Assembly (NCBI RefSeq): GCF_033845285.1
Contig: NZ_JAWXCX010000001.1
Location: 1,193,495 to 1,257,494 of the forward strand
Direction: 5' to 3'
From: Marinococcus sp. PL1-022
GTDB taxonomy: Bacteria; Bacillota; Bacilli; Bacillales; Marinococcaceae
DNA: 64,000 bases
Numbering within the stretch: position 1 is the first letter of the stretch; every line of letters begins with the position of its first letter. Shown here in pieces: positions 54,421-63,395 of this stretch. A model generated the notes under the pieces. The model saw only the letters and a program-made list of their open reading frames with translations, searched no databases and was not told the origin of the DNA. The position numbers were made by a program, and so were the translations under genes.

Positions 54421-55578
54421 ATGAAAGGATCTGCGACTGGCAATCTTGATATGATAAAAAAATTAAATCGTTCGCTGGTTTTAGAAATGATCAGGGAACA
54501 CGAGGAGGTGACCCGTGCTCAAATCGCCAATACGCTGAATATCAGCAGGTCTACTGTCTCAACAATTGTTGATGAGTTGATTCAAAAGAAATTAGTTACA
54601 GAACACGGCCCGGGGACGTCCACTAAGCTTGGTGGCAGAAAAGGTATAGTGCTGCGTTTTAATCCTAAGTCAGCGTTTGGAATTGGAGTGGACATAGGAG
54701 GCACAAAGGTACTGGTATTAATAACTACTTTAGATGGTGAAGTAGTTTATAAGAAAAAATTTAAAACATCTGCAAGCGTTGAAGAGATTTTGAGCATTAT
54801 TGAGACTTCAATAGAGGAAGCAGCCATTATAAAAAACGACATTGTGGCTATGGGGGTAGGCGTCCCGAGTATTGTAGAGGAGCAGAGTGGGGTGGTGCTT
54901 GATGCTTATGCGTTAGGGTGGACCAATCTGCCTCTGAAGCAAATACTTGAGGAACGTTTTTCATTTCCGATTTTTATCAATAATGATGTTAACTTTGCAG
55001 CGGTTGGTGAAGCCTGGATGGGTTCTGGAGAGCAATCGGAGGACGTACTTTTTATTGCGATTGGAACGGGCGTAGGGAGCGCAATTATTTCAAACGGAAA
55101 GTTGCTGAGGGGAGCACATAATCAAGCTGGTGAAATAGCATATTCTGTCAGCGAAGAAGATGTAAAAAGCCATAACTATAATGAAAAAGGCAAATTTGGA
55201 ACATTTGAACGGAAAACCTCCGGTAAGTTTTTGTCGCATAATGAACTTTCCGCCGCGGAAGTATTTTCAAAATACCTGGAGGGAGACGAAGACGCACAGG
55301 AAACGGTAGAAACATTCATTAGGCATTTATCCATCCAGATTGCAAATTCAGTAAGTTTATTAAATCCGGAATATGTAGTGCTGGGAGGTGGAGTATCTGA
55401 GTCGTTAAAAGAAATTATTCCCCGCATTCAGGAGGCTGTAGAGCTTTACACCCCAATACCGACCACAATAAAATTAGCTACTTTAGGAGGAGAGGCGGGA
55501 AGCTACGGAGCCATTGCATATGCTTTCAAAGAAATAGAGATGGCGGACATTAAAGATAAAATATTAACTGATTTGTAA
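54421..55578 (+). CDS. ROK-family transcriptional regulator (NagC/XylR type)
   Basis: 385-aa repressor: winged HTH (VTRAQIANTLNISRSTVSTIVDEL) plus a ROK sugar-kinase-like domain with GVDIGGTKVLVLI, the sugar-binding NNDVNFAAVGEAW and HNQAGEIAY. The CxCGxxGCxE zinc motif of most ROK proteins is missing; the protein has no cysteine. It is the first gene of the amino-sugar locus and probably senses the imported sugar. Its operator (54377) and a cre site (54352) lie just upstream. GAGGGATG precedes the ATG. Confidence 0.93.
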   Translation: MKGSATGNLDMIKKLNRSLVLEMIREHEEVTRAQIANTLNISRSTVSTIVDELIQKKLVTEHGPGTSTKLGGRKGIVLRFNPKSAFGIGVDIGGTKVLVLITTLDGEVVYKKKFKTSASVEEILSIIETSIEEAAIIKNDIVAMGVGVPSIVEEQSGVVLDAYALGWTNLPLKQILEERFSFPIFINNDVNFAAVGEAWMGSGEQSEDVLFIAIGTGVGSAIISNGKLLRGAHNQAGEIAYSVSEEDVKSHNYNEKGKFGTFERKTSGKFLSHNELSAAEVFSKYLEGDEDAQETVETFIRHLSIQIANSVSLLNPEYVVLGGGVSESLKEIIPRIQEAVELYTPIPTTIKLATLGGEAGSYGAIAYAFKEIEMADIKDKILTDL

Positions 55579-55621
55579 ATTGTTTTTTTTATATTCCAAA
55601 TTTTATTAGGAGGTTTTAACG

Positions 55622-56875
55622 ATGAAAAATAAAACAAAATTGCTGTCTTTGGGCCTTGTGGCTCCTATGATTCTTGCCGGCTGTGGTGGAGGTGACCAAT
55701 CAGGTGACGATAATGACCAGGTCACTCTGGACGTACTTTGGTTTAGTGATGGAGTAGAAGGCGAAGTTTTTAAGGAAATTACAGAGGATTACCAGGAAGA
55801 ACATCCAAACGTGGAATTTAATATTATCGATACTCCTTATGATGATCTATACGATCGTATTCGAACCAGGGTTTCCGGCGGAGACGCCCCGGATTTAGCC
55901 CGGATTTCCAATCCGGGAGAAGTAGCAAACTCGTTGGAACCTTTAGATTCTTATTTCAATAAGGAAGATTTTTATGATCAATTAACACCGGCTGCACAGC
56001 CATGGGCGGAAGTAGAAGGAGAGTTCGTGGCAGTACCTACCGATTTAACAGCTCACGGATTATTTTATAATAAAGATTATTTTGAACAGGCCGGTGTAGA
56101 AGTGCCAACCTCTTCGGAAGATATATGGAATTGGGAAGAATTTGCTGATGCGATGAAAAAAGTAAAAGAAAATAGTGATGCCCGCATGGGACTGGCATAT
56201 GACTTGTCTCCTTCCAGATATTCCACTCTTATCTATCAAAACGGTGGAAGAATATTCTCTGAAGACGGTCAGTCGTTAAACATAAATAATGAAAAGGGAA
56301 TTGAAGCTTTAGAATATTTTAAAGAATTGCATGAAGAGGAAATTATTCCTGAATCAATCTGGCTGGGTGGAGAAAATCCTAATTCGCTTTTCCGTTCTGG
56401 ACAGGCTGCGGCTCACCTTTCAGGCAACTGGAATTTGCAAACGTATTCATCAGAAGAAGGTTTAAATTGGGGCGTTACTTATCTTCCCCAAGAAGAAAGA
56501 CGATCCTCAGTGGCAGGCGGGAAACAAATGGTAACTTTTAAAGATTCTGAAAATAAAGAGGAAGCAGCAGAGTTTATGGAATATTTTATTTCTGAGGAAG
56601 TTAACGAAAAGTATGTTACAGAATCATTGTTTCTTAGCCCATTAAAAGCAGGGGAGGATATTGAATACGAAGAAGAGCCTGAAGCTATGAATATTTTTAA
56701 TGAAGAATTAGCTGTTACGCCAGCAGCGACATCAGAGGATTGGAGTAATTTTGAATATATGCCTGAAGTAGAGCAGCTTATAACAGAAAACGTTCAAAGA
56801 GCGCTAAATGGTGAAATGACTCCTGAAGAAGCCATGAATAGCGTAGCTGATAATTCAGAAGTAGGATCTGAGTAA
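55622..56875 (+). CDS. Sugar ABC transporter substrate-binding lipoprotein
   Basis: 417-aa binding protein with a signal peptide ending in the lipobox ILAGC (C21). MalE-like segments are APDLARISNPGEVAN, AVPTDLTAHGLFYNKDYF and AAAHLSGNWNLQTY. The mature part is highly acidic. AGGAGGTTTTAACG precedes its ATG. It captures the oligosaccharide for the permeases that follow; the hairpin at 56892 separates it from them. Confidence 0.94.
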   Translation: MKNKTKLLSLGLVAPMILAGCGGGDQSGDDNDQVTLDVLWFSDGVEGEVFKEITEDYQEEHPNVEFNIIDTPYDDLYDRIRTRVSGGDAPDLARISNPGEVANSLEPLDSYFNKEDFYDQLTPAAQPWAEVEGEFVAVPTDLTAHGLFYNKDYFEQAGVEVPTSSEDIWNWEEFADAMKKVKENSDARMGLAYDLSPSRYSTLIYQNGGRIFSEDGQSLNINNEKGIEALEYFKELHEEEIIPESIWLGGENPNSLFRSGQAAAHLSGNWNLQTYSSEEGLNWGVTYLPQEERRSSVAGGKQMVTFKDSENKEEAAEFMEYFISEEVNEKYVTESLFLSPLKAGEDIEYEEEPEAMNIFNEELAVTPAATSEDWSNFEYMPEVEQLITENVQRALNGEMTPEEAMNSVADNSEVGSE

Positions 56876-56891
56876 TAATTTTAGAATGAAG

Positions 56892-56934
56892 CAGTCTGTC
56901 AGGGCAATCGAATTCAAGTTAAACTGGCAGACTG
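56892..56934 (+). terminator. Hairpin between binding-protein and permease genes
   Basis: CAGTCTGTCAG pairs with CTGGCAGACTG (one G-U pair). There is no T run after it, so it probably stabilises the binding-protein mRNA rather than ending transcription fully. The other ABC locus has the same kind of element at 38511. Confidence 0.65.
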
Positions 56935-56971
56935 ACTTACAAAGACAGCATCTATGGATGAAGGTGAAAAT

Positions 56972-57835
56972 ATGAAAAGTGATCGAGCATGGATACCCTA
57001 TGCGTTTTTACTGCCTAATATGCTCATTTTTGGGATATTTGTTGGACTTCCGGCAATCTATGGCATTTTTTATGCTTTTACAGAGTGGGATGGAATATCA
57101 ACCCCTATATTTGTAGGCATTGAAAATTTCCGTACTATTCTTTCCGACAGCGAATTTTGGACTATGCTGTTAAGGACTTCTGTATATGTAGCAATTGTAG
57201 TTCCGCTAACCGTTGTATGTGCTCTAGGGTTAGCCTGGCTACTAACAAGAGAAATAAAAGGTTCCAATATTTTTAGGGCGATATTTTTCCTGCCAGTTAT
57301 GATTTCTTTCATTGTGGCAGGATTAATGTGGAACTGGATCCTTCAAACGGATACAGGTTTAATCAATTACCTTTTGACTGTTATTGGAATAGAGCCAGTG
57401 GGATGGCTGTCTAATCCAATTTTTGCAAATATTTCAGTCATAGTCGTAACTGTGTGGAACAGAGTAGGCTTTTTCATGCTTATATTTATTGCCGGCCTCC
57501 AGAGTATTTCCAAAAGCTACTACGAAGCTGCAGAAATTGATGGAGCAAATAATTGGAATAAATTTCGTTTAGTCACGATTCCATTATTAAGACCTATTAC
57601 TCTGTTAGTAGTTATTTTGTGCTTTATTGAGTTTTTCAAAACGTTTGCTTTAGTAGTTTCATTAACTGGCGGCGGACCTATTAATGCCACCAGGTATTTT
57701 GTTCAATACACTTATGACACCGGGTTTGGGCTGGGAGAGTTTGGTATGGGAAGCGCATTGTCGTTGATCCTTTTTGTAATAATGGCAGTTATTACTCTTA
57801 TCCAATGGAAAGTAAGTAATGGGGGCAGGGTATAA
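56972..57835 (+). CDS. Carbohydrate ABC transporter permease (MalF type)
   Basis: 287-aa permease with six spans and the EAA loop YEAAEIDGANNWNKFRLVTIPLLRP. The start is ATG 56972 with AAGGTG upstream; the in-frame ATG at 56954 has none. Its stop overlaps the ATG of the second permease by one base. The ATPase is not encoded nearby and is presumably shared. Confidence 0.93.
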   Translation: MKSDRAWIPYAFLLPNMLIFGIFVGLPAIYGIFYAFTEWDGISTPIFVGIENFRTILSDSEFWTMLLRTSVYVAIVVPLTVVCALGLAWLLTREIKGSNIFRAIFFLPVMISFIVAGLMWNWILQTDTGLINYLLTVIGIEPVGWLSNPIFANISVIVVTVWNRVGFFMLIFIAGLQSISKSYYEAAEIDGANNWNKFRLVTIPLLRPITLLVVILCFIEFFKTFALVVSLTGGGPINATRYFVQYTYDTGFGLGEFGMGSALSLILFVIMAVITLIQWKVSNGGRV

Positions 57836-58659
57836 TGAATGGCAAACTGATAAAAAAAATATGGATGTATTGTCTATTAGGTATAATTGCTATCGTTATG
57901 CTATTTCCAGTGCTCTGGGTGATAAGTTCTTCATTAAAACCGAGTAGTGAGTTGTTTACATGGCCGCCATCTATTCTTCCAGATAATATCACTTTCGAAA
58001 ATTATGTAAATGCTTTCACAAATGCGAATTTTGGAAGGTACTTATTTAATACGGTGCTGGTAACTATAACGGCGACCATCATAACGCTGGTTATCAATAC
58101 AATGGCAGGATATGCTCTGGCAAAGTACCGATTCAGAGGGAATGCGATAATTTTAGTGCTTTTTTTATCTACCCTCATGATCCCCCTGGAAGCTTTAATG
58201 ATCCCGATGTTTCTGGTTTTGCGGACGTTAGGCCTGTACAACACACTATGGGGAATCATTATTCCTCCAGCAGCAACGCCTACAGGTGTATTCCTTATTC
58301 GACAGTATATGATGTCACTGCCTAATGAGATGATTGAAGCGGCTAAAATTGATGGCGCCGGGGAGTGGAGAATCTTTACTAAGTTAATTATTCCGCTTTC
58401 GATGCCTATTATAGCTACTTTGACAATTTTTTCAGTCATGTGGCGCTGGCAGGACTATATTTGGCCGCTAATAGCTATATCAGATGAAAAGCTATACACA
58501 TTGGAGCTTGCTCTAGCTAATTTTGTAGGGGAATACTCTGTGGATTGGGGACCATTACTTGCTATGGCTGTATTGACAATGGTGCCACTAATTATCGTGT
58601 TTTTGATTTTCCAGCGGTTTTTCATCCAGGGAATTATGATGTCTGGCATGAAGGACTAA
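57835..58659 (+). CDS. Carbohydrate ABC transporter permease (MalG type)
   Basis: 274-aa permease, six spans; EAA loop IEAAKIDGAGEWRIFTKLIIPLSMP. Pairs with the preceding permease to import an oligosaccharide. It directly precedes the large unknown enzyme gene in the operon. Confidence 0.93.
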   Translation: MNGKLIKKIWMYCLLGIIAIVMLFPVLWVISSSLKPSSELFTWPPSILPDNITFENYVNAFTNANFGRYLFNTVLVTITATIITLVINTMAGYALAKYRFRGNAIILVLFLSTLMIPLEALMIPMFLVLRTLGLYNTLWGIIIPPAATPTGVFLIRQYMMSLPNEMIEAAKIDGAGEWRIFTKLIIPLSMPIIATLTIFSVMWRWQDYIWPLIAISDEKLYTLELALANFVGEYSVDWGPLLAMAVLTMVPLIIVFLIFQRFFIQGIMMSGMKD

Positions 58660-58679
58660 ACACGTACTGAAGGATGATC

Positions 58680-61157
58680 ATGATGAACTATATAAAAAAA
58701 TCATTAAGGCAGATGAGTTACGTCAGCCGGTGGTTGGTTACTGAGCTTTTTGAGGAGCATCGGGAATTCACACTTAAAGCTGACCACAGCAAAGGACAGG
58801 TGAATGACTGGCTTACGTATGGCCCTGAAATACATCAATTTCCCGGGCGGAAAGAATACATCAAAAATAGAAAGCCCGTTAGTCAAATACCCGCGAATGT
58901 ACTGAACGCATATGCTGGAAAAAGAATAGAACCAGAAAACCTCAAATGGTCCCTATACACACCTTTTGAAGAAAAAGAGGTAATGTTTGAGGGTTTCTGG
59001 TCAGAGCCTACAGTTTTAAGCGCATGGGCATACAATGAAATAGAGGCTTCTGAAGAAATGACAGCCTTATTTGAGATCGCAACAAGTGGTGGGCTGGAAA
59101 TTTGGATAAATAATAAGAAAATACACGAAACAGTTCCATTTACCCGAAACGAACTGTCCTTTGAAAAAATCCGTATACCTTTAAATAAAGGTACAAATAA
59201 ATGTTATATATACTTCGATGATTTAGCGGAGAGAGACACTCAAATGGCCTTTCAAATGCGTTATTTAGATGAACCGGAGCTGGGTGTTCAAGTGCCTATA
59301 GGTGCTGTTCGTAAAGAAAAGGTGGAACATGCTGAATATTTATTAAAATATGCTTATTTTCCTTATGATTGTTATAAGAGAGGGCCATTAACTTTAAATT
59401 TCGAAATGCCTGCACAACACCATTTTAAAATAGATACGATTTTTAAAGTTGAAAGATGTGAGCCAGTATATTCTTCGTTTAACCTGGATCCAGGAAATGA
59501 AAATATCCCTTTTGGTATGGTAAAACATTTTCATATGGGATTTCAGAAAGTTACAGTTACTATTTACGCAGATAGCATAAAAATGAGCAGGGACTTTACA
59601 GTACAGATTTTTCCGGATAAATACTTACACACTGCAGCAGTATTAAGTGATTTAAAAGAAAGAAAAAAACGATCCCTGGAAATGGTGGCAGCCCACGGTG
59701 AGCCCAATGTTCACAGGGCCTTAGCCATGTTCTCCGAAGGAAACAGTGATTTTACCACCCTGCAGATGCTTGAAAATGATATTGATACAGTAGTTAATAA
59801 AACAGATTGCAGTGATTTCAGTATCGTAATGTATTATCAACTAATCAAAATGAACAGAGAAAAAAATTTTTTGCCCCAAGGAATAAAGGAAAAACTGAAA
59901 TCTGCCATTTTGAACTATAGATACTGGTACGATGAACCAGGAAACGATGTTATGTGGTTTTACAGCGAAAATCATGCTTTAATGTTTCACACCAGCGAAT
60001 TGTTAATGGGACAGCTCTACCCAGAAGAAACGTTCCAAAATGCGAATATTACTGGTGAAGAGCATTACCAGAGAGGTTACAGCCGGCTTATCGAATGGTT
60101 CAAACGCTTTTTCAGGGAAGGTCTCTCAGAGTGGCATTCAAGTGCTTATATTCCCATAAATGTGATAGGTCTTTTACAAATATATGAGCACAGCAAAGAT
60201 AGCACACTAAAGGCTTTAGCCAAAAAAGCATTAAACCTTATTTTTTACTGGCTGAACAAAAATAGTTATAAAGGATATTTAACCTGCTCGCAGGGGAGAG
60301 TATACGAAAAAGAATTAAAAGGGCATTATAATACTCAAACCACTCATTTAATGTGGATAGTGAATAAAGAAGGAAATATAAATTACTCAGGTCTTGGCTC
60401 CGTAGCATTAGCATTGTCCGCCTACACTCCTGAAAATTTAGATGTAAAAGAGAATGAAAATTTCACCTTTGAAAACAACCAGGGCACTGGACTGGAGGCT
60501 CACGTTTATACCCACAAAACAAATGATGGGATGCTTAGTTCTGTTTTGAACTACAGACCGGATCGTTCTGGTTATCAGGAACATGTTATTCAGGCAAGCT
60601 TTGGGGCTGAAGAAAACGTTTGGATTAATCACCCGGGAGAAGAAGTTAAGCGGGGGAATAAACGGCCAAGCTATTGGGCTGGTAACGGCACCCTCCCGAA
60701 TGTAGTACAGTATCAAGGCTTGGCAATTATTGATTTTAATATCAAAGAAAGCTCTGAAATTTCCTATACCCATGCCTATACTCCTCTATACTTGTTTGAT
60801 GAGCATGAAGTTACTTCGCATGGATTATTCCTAAAAAAAGACACAGGCTGGCTGGCACTGTTTGCGAAAAATGGTGTAAGTTTAACGAAGCGTGGCATGG
60901 ACGCTTATCGCGAGGTAATTTCCGAAGGAAAAGATAATATATGGATAATGAGACTCGGGAATGAACAGGAATATGAAAGCTTTGAAGAATTTAAAATATT
61001 AATGAAACAGGCAATGGGTGAATTTAATTGGGAAAAGCTGAAGTTTCAGGATCCGATATACAAAGATATCACGTATCACCAAAATATTTTGACTGTGCAA
61101 GGAAAGCCTCAATTATATCCCACAAAAGGAATTGAAGGCACAACTCGTTGTGAATAG
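58680..61157 (+). CDS. Large unrecognised protein (825 aa) with glycoside-hydrolase/lyase-like architecture
   Basis: I cannot name a family. By inspection (numbering from 58674): residues ~100-200 look like a jelly-roll domain of the kind found in glycoside hydrolases (ATSGGLEIWINNKKIHE, PLNKGTN, FDDLAERDTQMAF); ~320-600 are helical and could form an alpha/alpha toroid, with conserved-looking FYSENHALMFHTSELL (about 429-444) and EWHSSAYIP (about 486-494); ~610-825 look like beta-sandwich. No signal peptide, so it would act on an imported substrate. It sits between an ABC sugar importer and a NagB-type deaminase, suggesting it cleaves an amino-sugar oligosaccharide. The start is ATG 58680, 6 bases after AAGGA; ATG at 58674 is possible. 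Confidence 0.85.
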   Translation: MMNYIKKSLRQMSYVSRWLVTELFEEHREFTLKADHSKGQVNDWLTYGPEIHQFPGRKEYIKNRKPVSQIPANVLNAYAGKRIEPENLKWSLYTPFEEKEVMFEGFWSEPTVLSAWAYNEIEASEEMTALFEIATSGGLEIWINNKKIHETVPFTRNELSFEKIRIPLNKGTNKCYIYFDDLAERDTQMAFQMRYLDEPELGVQVPIGAVRKEKVEHAEYLLKYAYFPYDCYKRGPLTLNFEMPAQHHFKIDTIFKVERCEPVYSSFNLDPGNENIPFGMVKHFHMGFQKVTVTIYADSIKMSRDFTVQIFPDKYLHTAAVLSDLKERKKRSLEMVAAHGEPNVHRALAMFSEGNSDFTTLQMLENDIDTVVNKTDCSDFSIVMYYQLIKMNREKNFLPQGIKEKLKSAILNYRYWYDEPGNDVMWFYSENHALMFHTSELLMGQLYPEETFQNANITGEEHYQRGYSRLIEWFKRFFREGLSEWHSSAYIPINVIGLLQIYEHSKDSTLKALAKKALNLIFYWLNKNSYKGYLTCSQGRVYEKELKGHYNTQTTHLMWIVNKEGNINYSGLGSVALALSAYTPENLDVKENENFTFENNQGTGLEAHVYTHKTNDGMLSSVLNYRPDRSGYQEHVIQASFGAEENVWINHPGEEVKRGNKRPSYWAGNGTLPNVVQYQGLAIIDFNIKESSEISYTHAYTPLYLFDEHEVTSHGLFLKKDTGWLALFAKNGVSLTKRGMDAYREVISEGKDNIWIMRLGNEQEYESFEEFKILMKQAMGEFNWEKLKFQDPIYKDITYHQNILTVQGKPQLYPTKGIEGTTRCE

Positions 61158-61174
61158 AAAGCAGGTGGGCAATA

Positions 61175-61834
61175 GTGGGAAAGAAACTGATGGAAACTAT
61201 TTACATTTTTTCAGAATGGTTCTACAGAATTTTTTATCTGAATGTGCTGTGGATGTTAGGCACAGCTGCAGGCTTTGGTTTCTTAGGCTTTTTCCCTTCT
61301 ATTGCTGCAACCATCTGCACACTTCAAATATTGTGGGAAGAGGGTGACATGAAAGAAATTAGCGTTTTATCAGTTTTTAAAGCAAATTATAAAAAACATT
61401 TTAAGCTTTCCAATCAAATAGGTTACTCATTAAGTATTGCTGTAGCGGTACTTGTGACAGACCTGGCAGTATTAGCTTCTTGGGAGAGTTTGTTATTTCA
61501 ATTGCTTTCGGCAGTACTATTTATTATTTTAGTGATCGCTTTTGTTTTCAGCAGTTTAATTTTCTTCATAATCTCCAAATTTGAATTAGGTTTTTTCAAT
61601 ACGTTGAAACAGGGAGTGTTTATTGTTTTTTCCTATCCCGCTCACGTATTTTTAAATGGAATCGTACTGGCTGTTTTTTTACTAACCTTTTATCTAATAC
61701 CGTTTATTAGCGTATTAGGCGGTATTGTTGTTTTGTTTTTAATAAATACGTGGATCATCCAAAGCATTTTTAAGAGAATAAGAAAAGATCAGTCAACTTT
61801 GTTAAAAACAGGTTCTTTAAATAAAGGAGGGTAA
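61175..61834 (+). CDS. DUF624 (YesL-family) membrane protein
   Basis: 219-aa protein with about five membrane spans: YIFSEWFYRIFYLNVLWMLGTAAGFGFLGFFPSIAAT is the family signature. DUF624 proteins accompany sugar ABC importers in Bacillaceae polysaccharide-use clusters; their role is unknown. The start is GTG 61175 with AGGTGG six bases upstream. It lies between the 825-aa protein and the deaminase gene. Confidence 0.88.
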   Translation: MGKKLMETIYIFSEWFYRIFYLNVLWMLGTAAGFGFLGFFPSIAATICTLQILWEEGDMKEISVLSVFKANYKKHFKLSNQIGYSLSIAVAVLVTDLAVLASWESLLFQLLSAVLFIILVIAFVFSSLIFFIISKFELGFFNTLKQGVFIVFSYPAHVFLNGIVLAVFLLTFYLIPFISVLGGIVVLFLINTWIIQSIFKRIRKDQSTLLKTGSLNKGG

Positions 61835-61836
61835 CG

Positions 61837-62595
61837 TTGAAAACTATAGAATTAAGCATGAATGTAGAGAACGATTACGAAGAATTGTCACAGGCTGTTG
61901 CAAACCAAGTGATACAAACGGTAAAACAGAACCCTGAGGCATGGATCTGCATAGCCGGTGGGGACACGCCGGTCAGAGCTATGGAAATAATTGTGGAGGC
62001 TAGCGCGAAGCAAGAATTGTCCTTTAGTAAATGCAGCTTTGTAGAATTGGACGAGTGGAAGGGTCTTGGGAAAAATGATGAAGGCTCCTGCTATTATATA
62101 TTAAACAATCATTTATTCAGTCCATTGGGACTAAGAACAGACCAAATTCATGTGTTTAATGCTGTAGCCCCGTCTTTAACTGAAGAATGCGGACAAATGA
62201 TTAAGGTTTTGGAAAAAGCAGGCGGTTTAGACCTTATCGTATTAGGTATAGGAAGAAACGGACATTTAGGCTTCAATGAACCAGGAAGTAATTTTAACAG
62301 CAGTATACGTGTTGTAGAATTAGATAATACCACAACCGAAGTAGGGGAAAAATATTTTAACAACAGTAAAGTTGTACCTCCTTCAAGAGGAATAACATTG
62401 GGAGTAAAACAAATTTTAGAAGCAGATAAAGCTATTCTAATGGCGAGTGGCAGTAAAAAAGCTGAAATTGTGAAACAATTTTGGGCTGGTCCTATCAGCC
62501 GAAGTACACCGGCCAGTGTACTGAAGCTGCATAAAAACTGTATGGTATTTTTAGATGAAGAAGCATCAGAATACTTAAATGAACTAGAAATTTAG
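61837..62595 (+). CDS. nagB: Glucosamine-6-phosphate deaminase family protein
   Basis: 252-aa NagB-type enzyme, converting glucosamine-6-phosphate to fructose-6-phosphate and ammonia. Active-site residues align with E. coli NagB: D72 in VELDEWKG, H143 and E148 in GIGRNGHLGFNEPG. The start is TTG 61837 behind AAAGGAGGGTAACG, 2 bases after the DUF624 stop. Its presence at the end of the operon is the main clue that the substrate contains an amino sugar. A galactosamine or sulfated variant is possible. Confidence 0.88.
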   Translation: MKTIELSMNVENDYEELSQAVANQVIQTVKQNPEAWICIAGGDTPVRAMEIIVEASAKQELSFSKCSFVELDEWKGLGKNDEGSCYYILNNHLFSPLGLRTDQIHVFNAVAPSLTEECGQMIKVLEKAGGLDLIVLGIGRNGHLGFNEPGSNFNSSIRVVELDNTTTEVGEKYFNNSKVVPPSRGITLGVKQILEADKAILMASGSKKAEIVKQFWAGPISRSTPASVLKLHKNCMVFLDEEASEYLNELEI

Positions 62596-62634
62596 GATAA
62601 TCAAATTACTTTCGAAGAAACTTTGTTCTGGTTT

Positions 62635-62678
62635 AATAAGCAGGAAATTATCCTTAAAATAATTTCCTGCTTATTTTC
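62635..62678 (+). terminator. Intrinsic terminator of the amino-sugar operon
   Basis: AATAAGCAGGAAATTAT pairs with ATAATTTCCTGCTTATT, 17-bp perfect stem, followed by TT and CTC; strong terminator. Confidence 0.92.
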
Positions 62679-62709
62679 TCTGGCAAAGCATCAAGATTCG
62701 TGTTAAATT

Positions 62710-62725
62710 TACCTAACGTTAGGTA
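62710..62725 (+). promoter_or_regulatory. TetR operator
   Basis: Perfect 16-bp palindrome TACCTAACGTTAGGTA about 30 bases upstream of the TetR start; the expected autoregulatory site. Confidence 0.85.
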
Positions 62726-62755
62726 GGGAAAGAATGTAGAAAAGGTGATAATTTG

Positions 62756-63349
62756 ATGGAAACGCGTGAGCGGATTATTCATACAAGTCTGGAGCTGTTC
62801 ACCGAGCGGGGCTACGAAGGAACAACGCTTGCGGCAATTGCCGGGCAAATAGGCATTCAAAAGCCGTCGCTGTATGCTCATTTTGCGAATAAGGAAGCTT
62901 TATTCCTCGCTACGGTTAAAAAAGCAGTGCTTGAATATAACCAGATCGTGAGCAGTGAGTTAAAAGCACTTGGGGCAGAAAGTGCCGAGATTCAGTTGAA
63001 AACGTTATTATACCGGCTTGCTGAAGTATATTACGACGAATACACGATCAGCCAGTTTTATTACCGGTTTTTATTTTTTCCACCGCCGGGCCTGGGCCCG
63101 CAAATGCAGGAGCTGGTGGAGTATCACGGCAGTGCTGCGGACCAGCACATCGAAGCTGTCGTTCAGCAGGGCAAGAATGATGGGAAGATAGAGCCATCGA
63201 TTGCCAGTGATCTTATTACGGAAACCTATTTAACCCTGCTGAGCGGCATCGACTTTGACACGCGTTATTACGATTTTAATAAAGAACAAATCCGAACCCA
63301 CGTCGACCGGATATGGCAGGTGTTCTGGCGTGGGATTCGGGCTTTTTGA
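62756..63349 (+). CDS. TetR/AcrR-family transcriptional regulator
   Basis: 197-aa repressor with HTH TTLAAIAGQIGIQKPSLYAHFANKEALF and a C-terminal ligand domain. ATG at 62756 follows AAAGGTGATAATTTG. It is followed by an MFS exporter with 46 bases between, so it probably represses an efflux operon that includes itself through the 62710 palindrome. Confidence 0.94.
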   Translation: METRERIIHTSLELFTERGYEGTTLAAIAGQIGIQKPSLYAHFANKEALFLATVKKAVLEYNQIVSSELKALGAESAEIQLKTLLYRLAEVYYDEYTISQFYYRFLFFPPPGLGPQMQELVEYHGSAADQHIEAVVQQGKNDGKIEPSIASDLITETYLTLLSGIDFDTRYYDFNKEQIRTHVDRIWQVFWRGIRAF

Positions 63350-63395
63350 CTATACATGAAAGACGGAAGCAGCACAGATTTACAGGAGGGCACTA

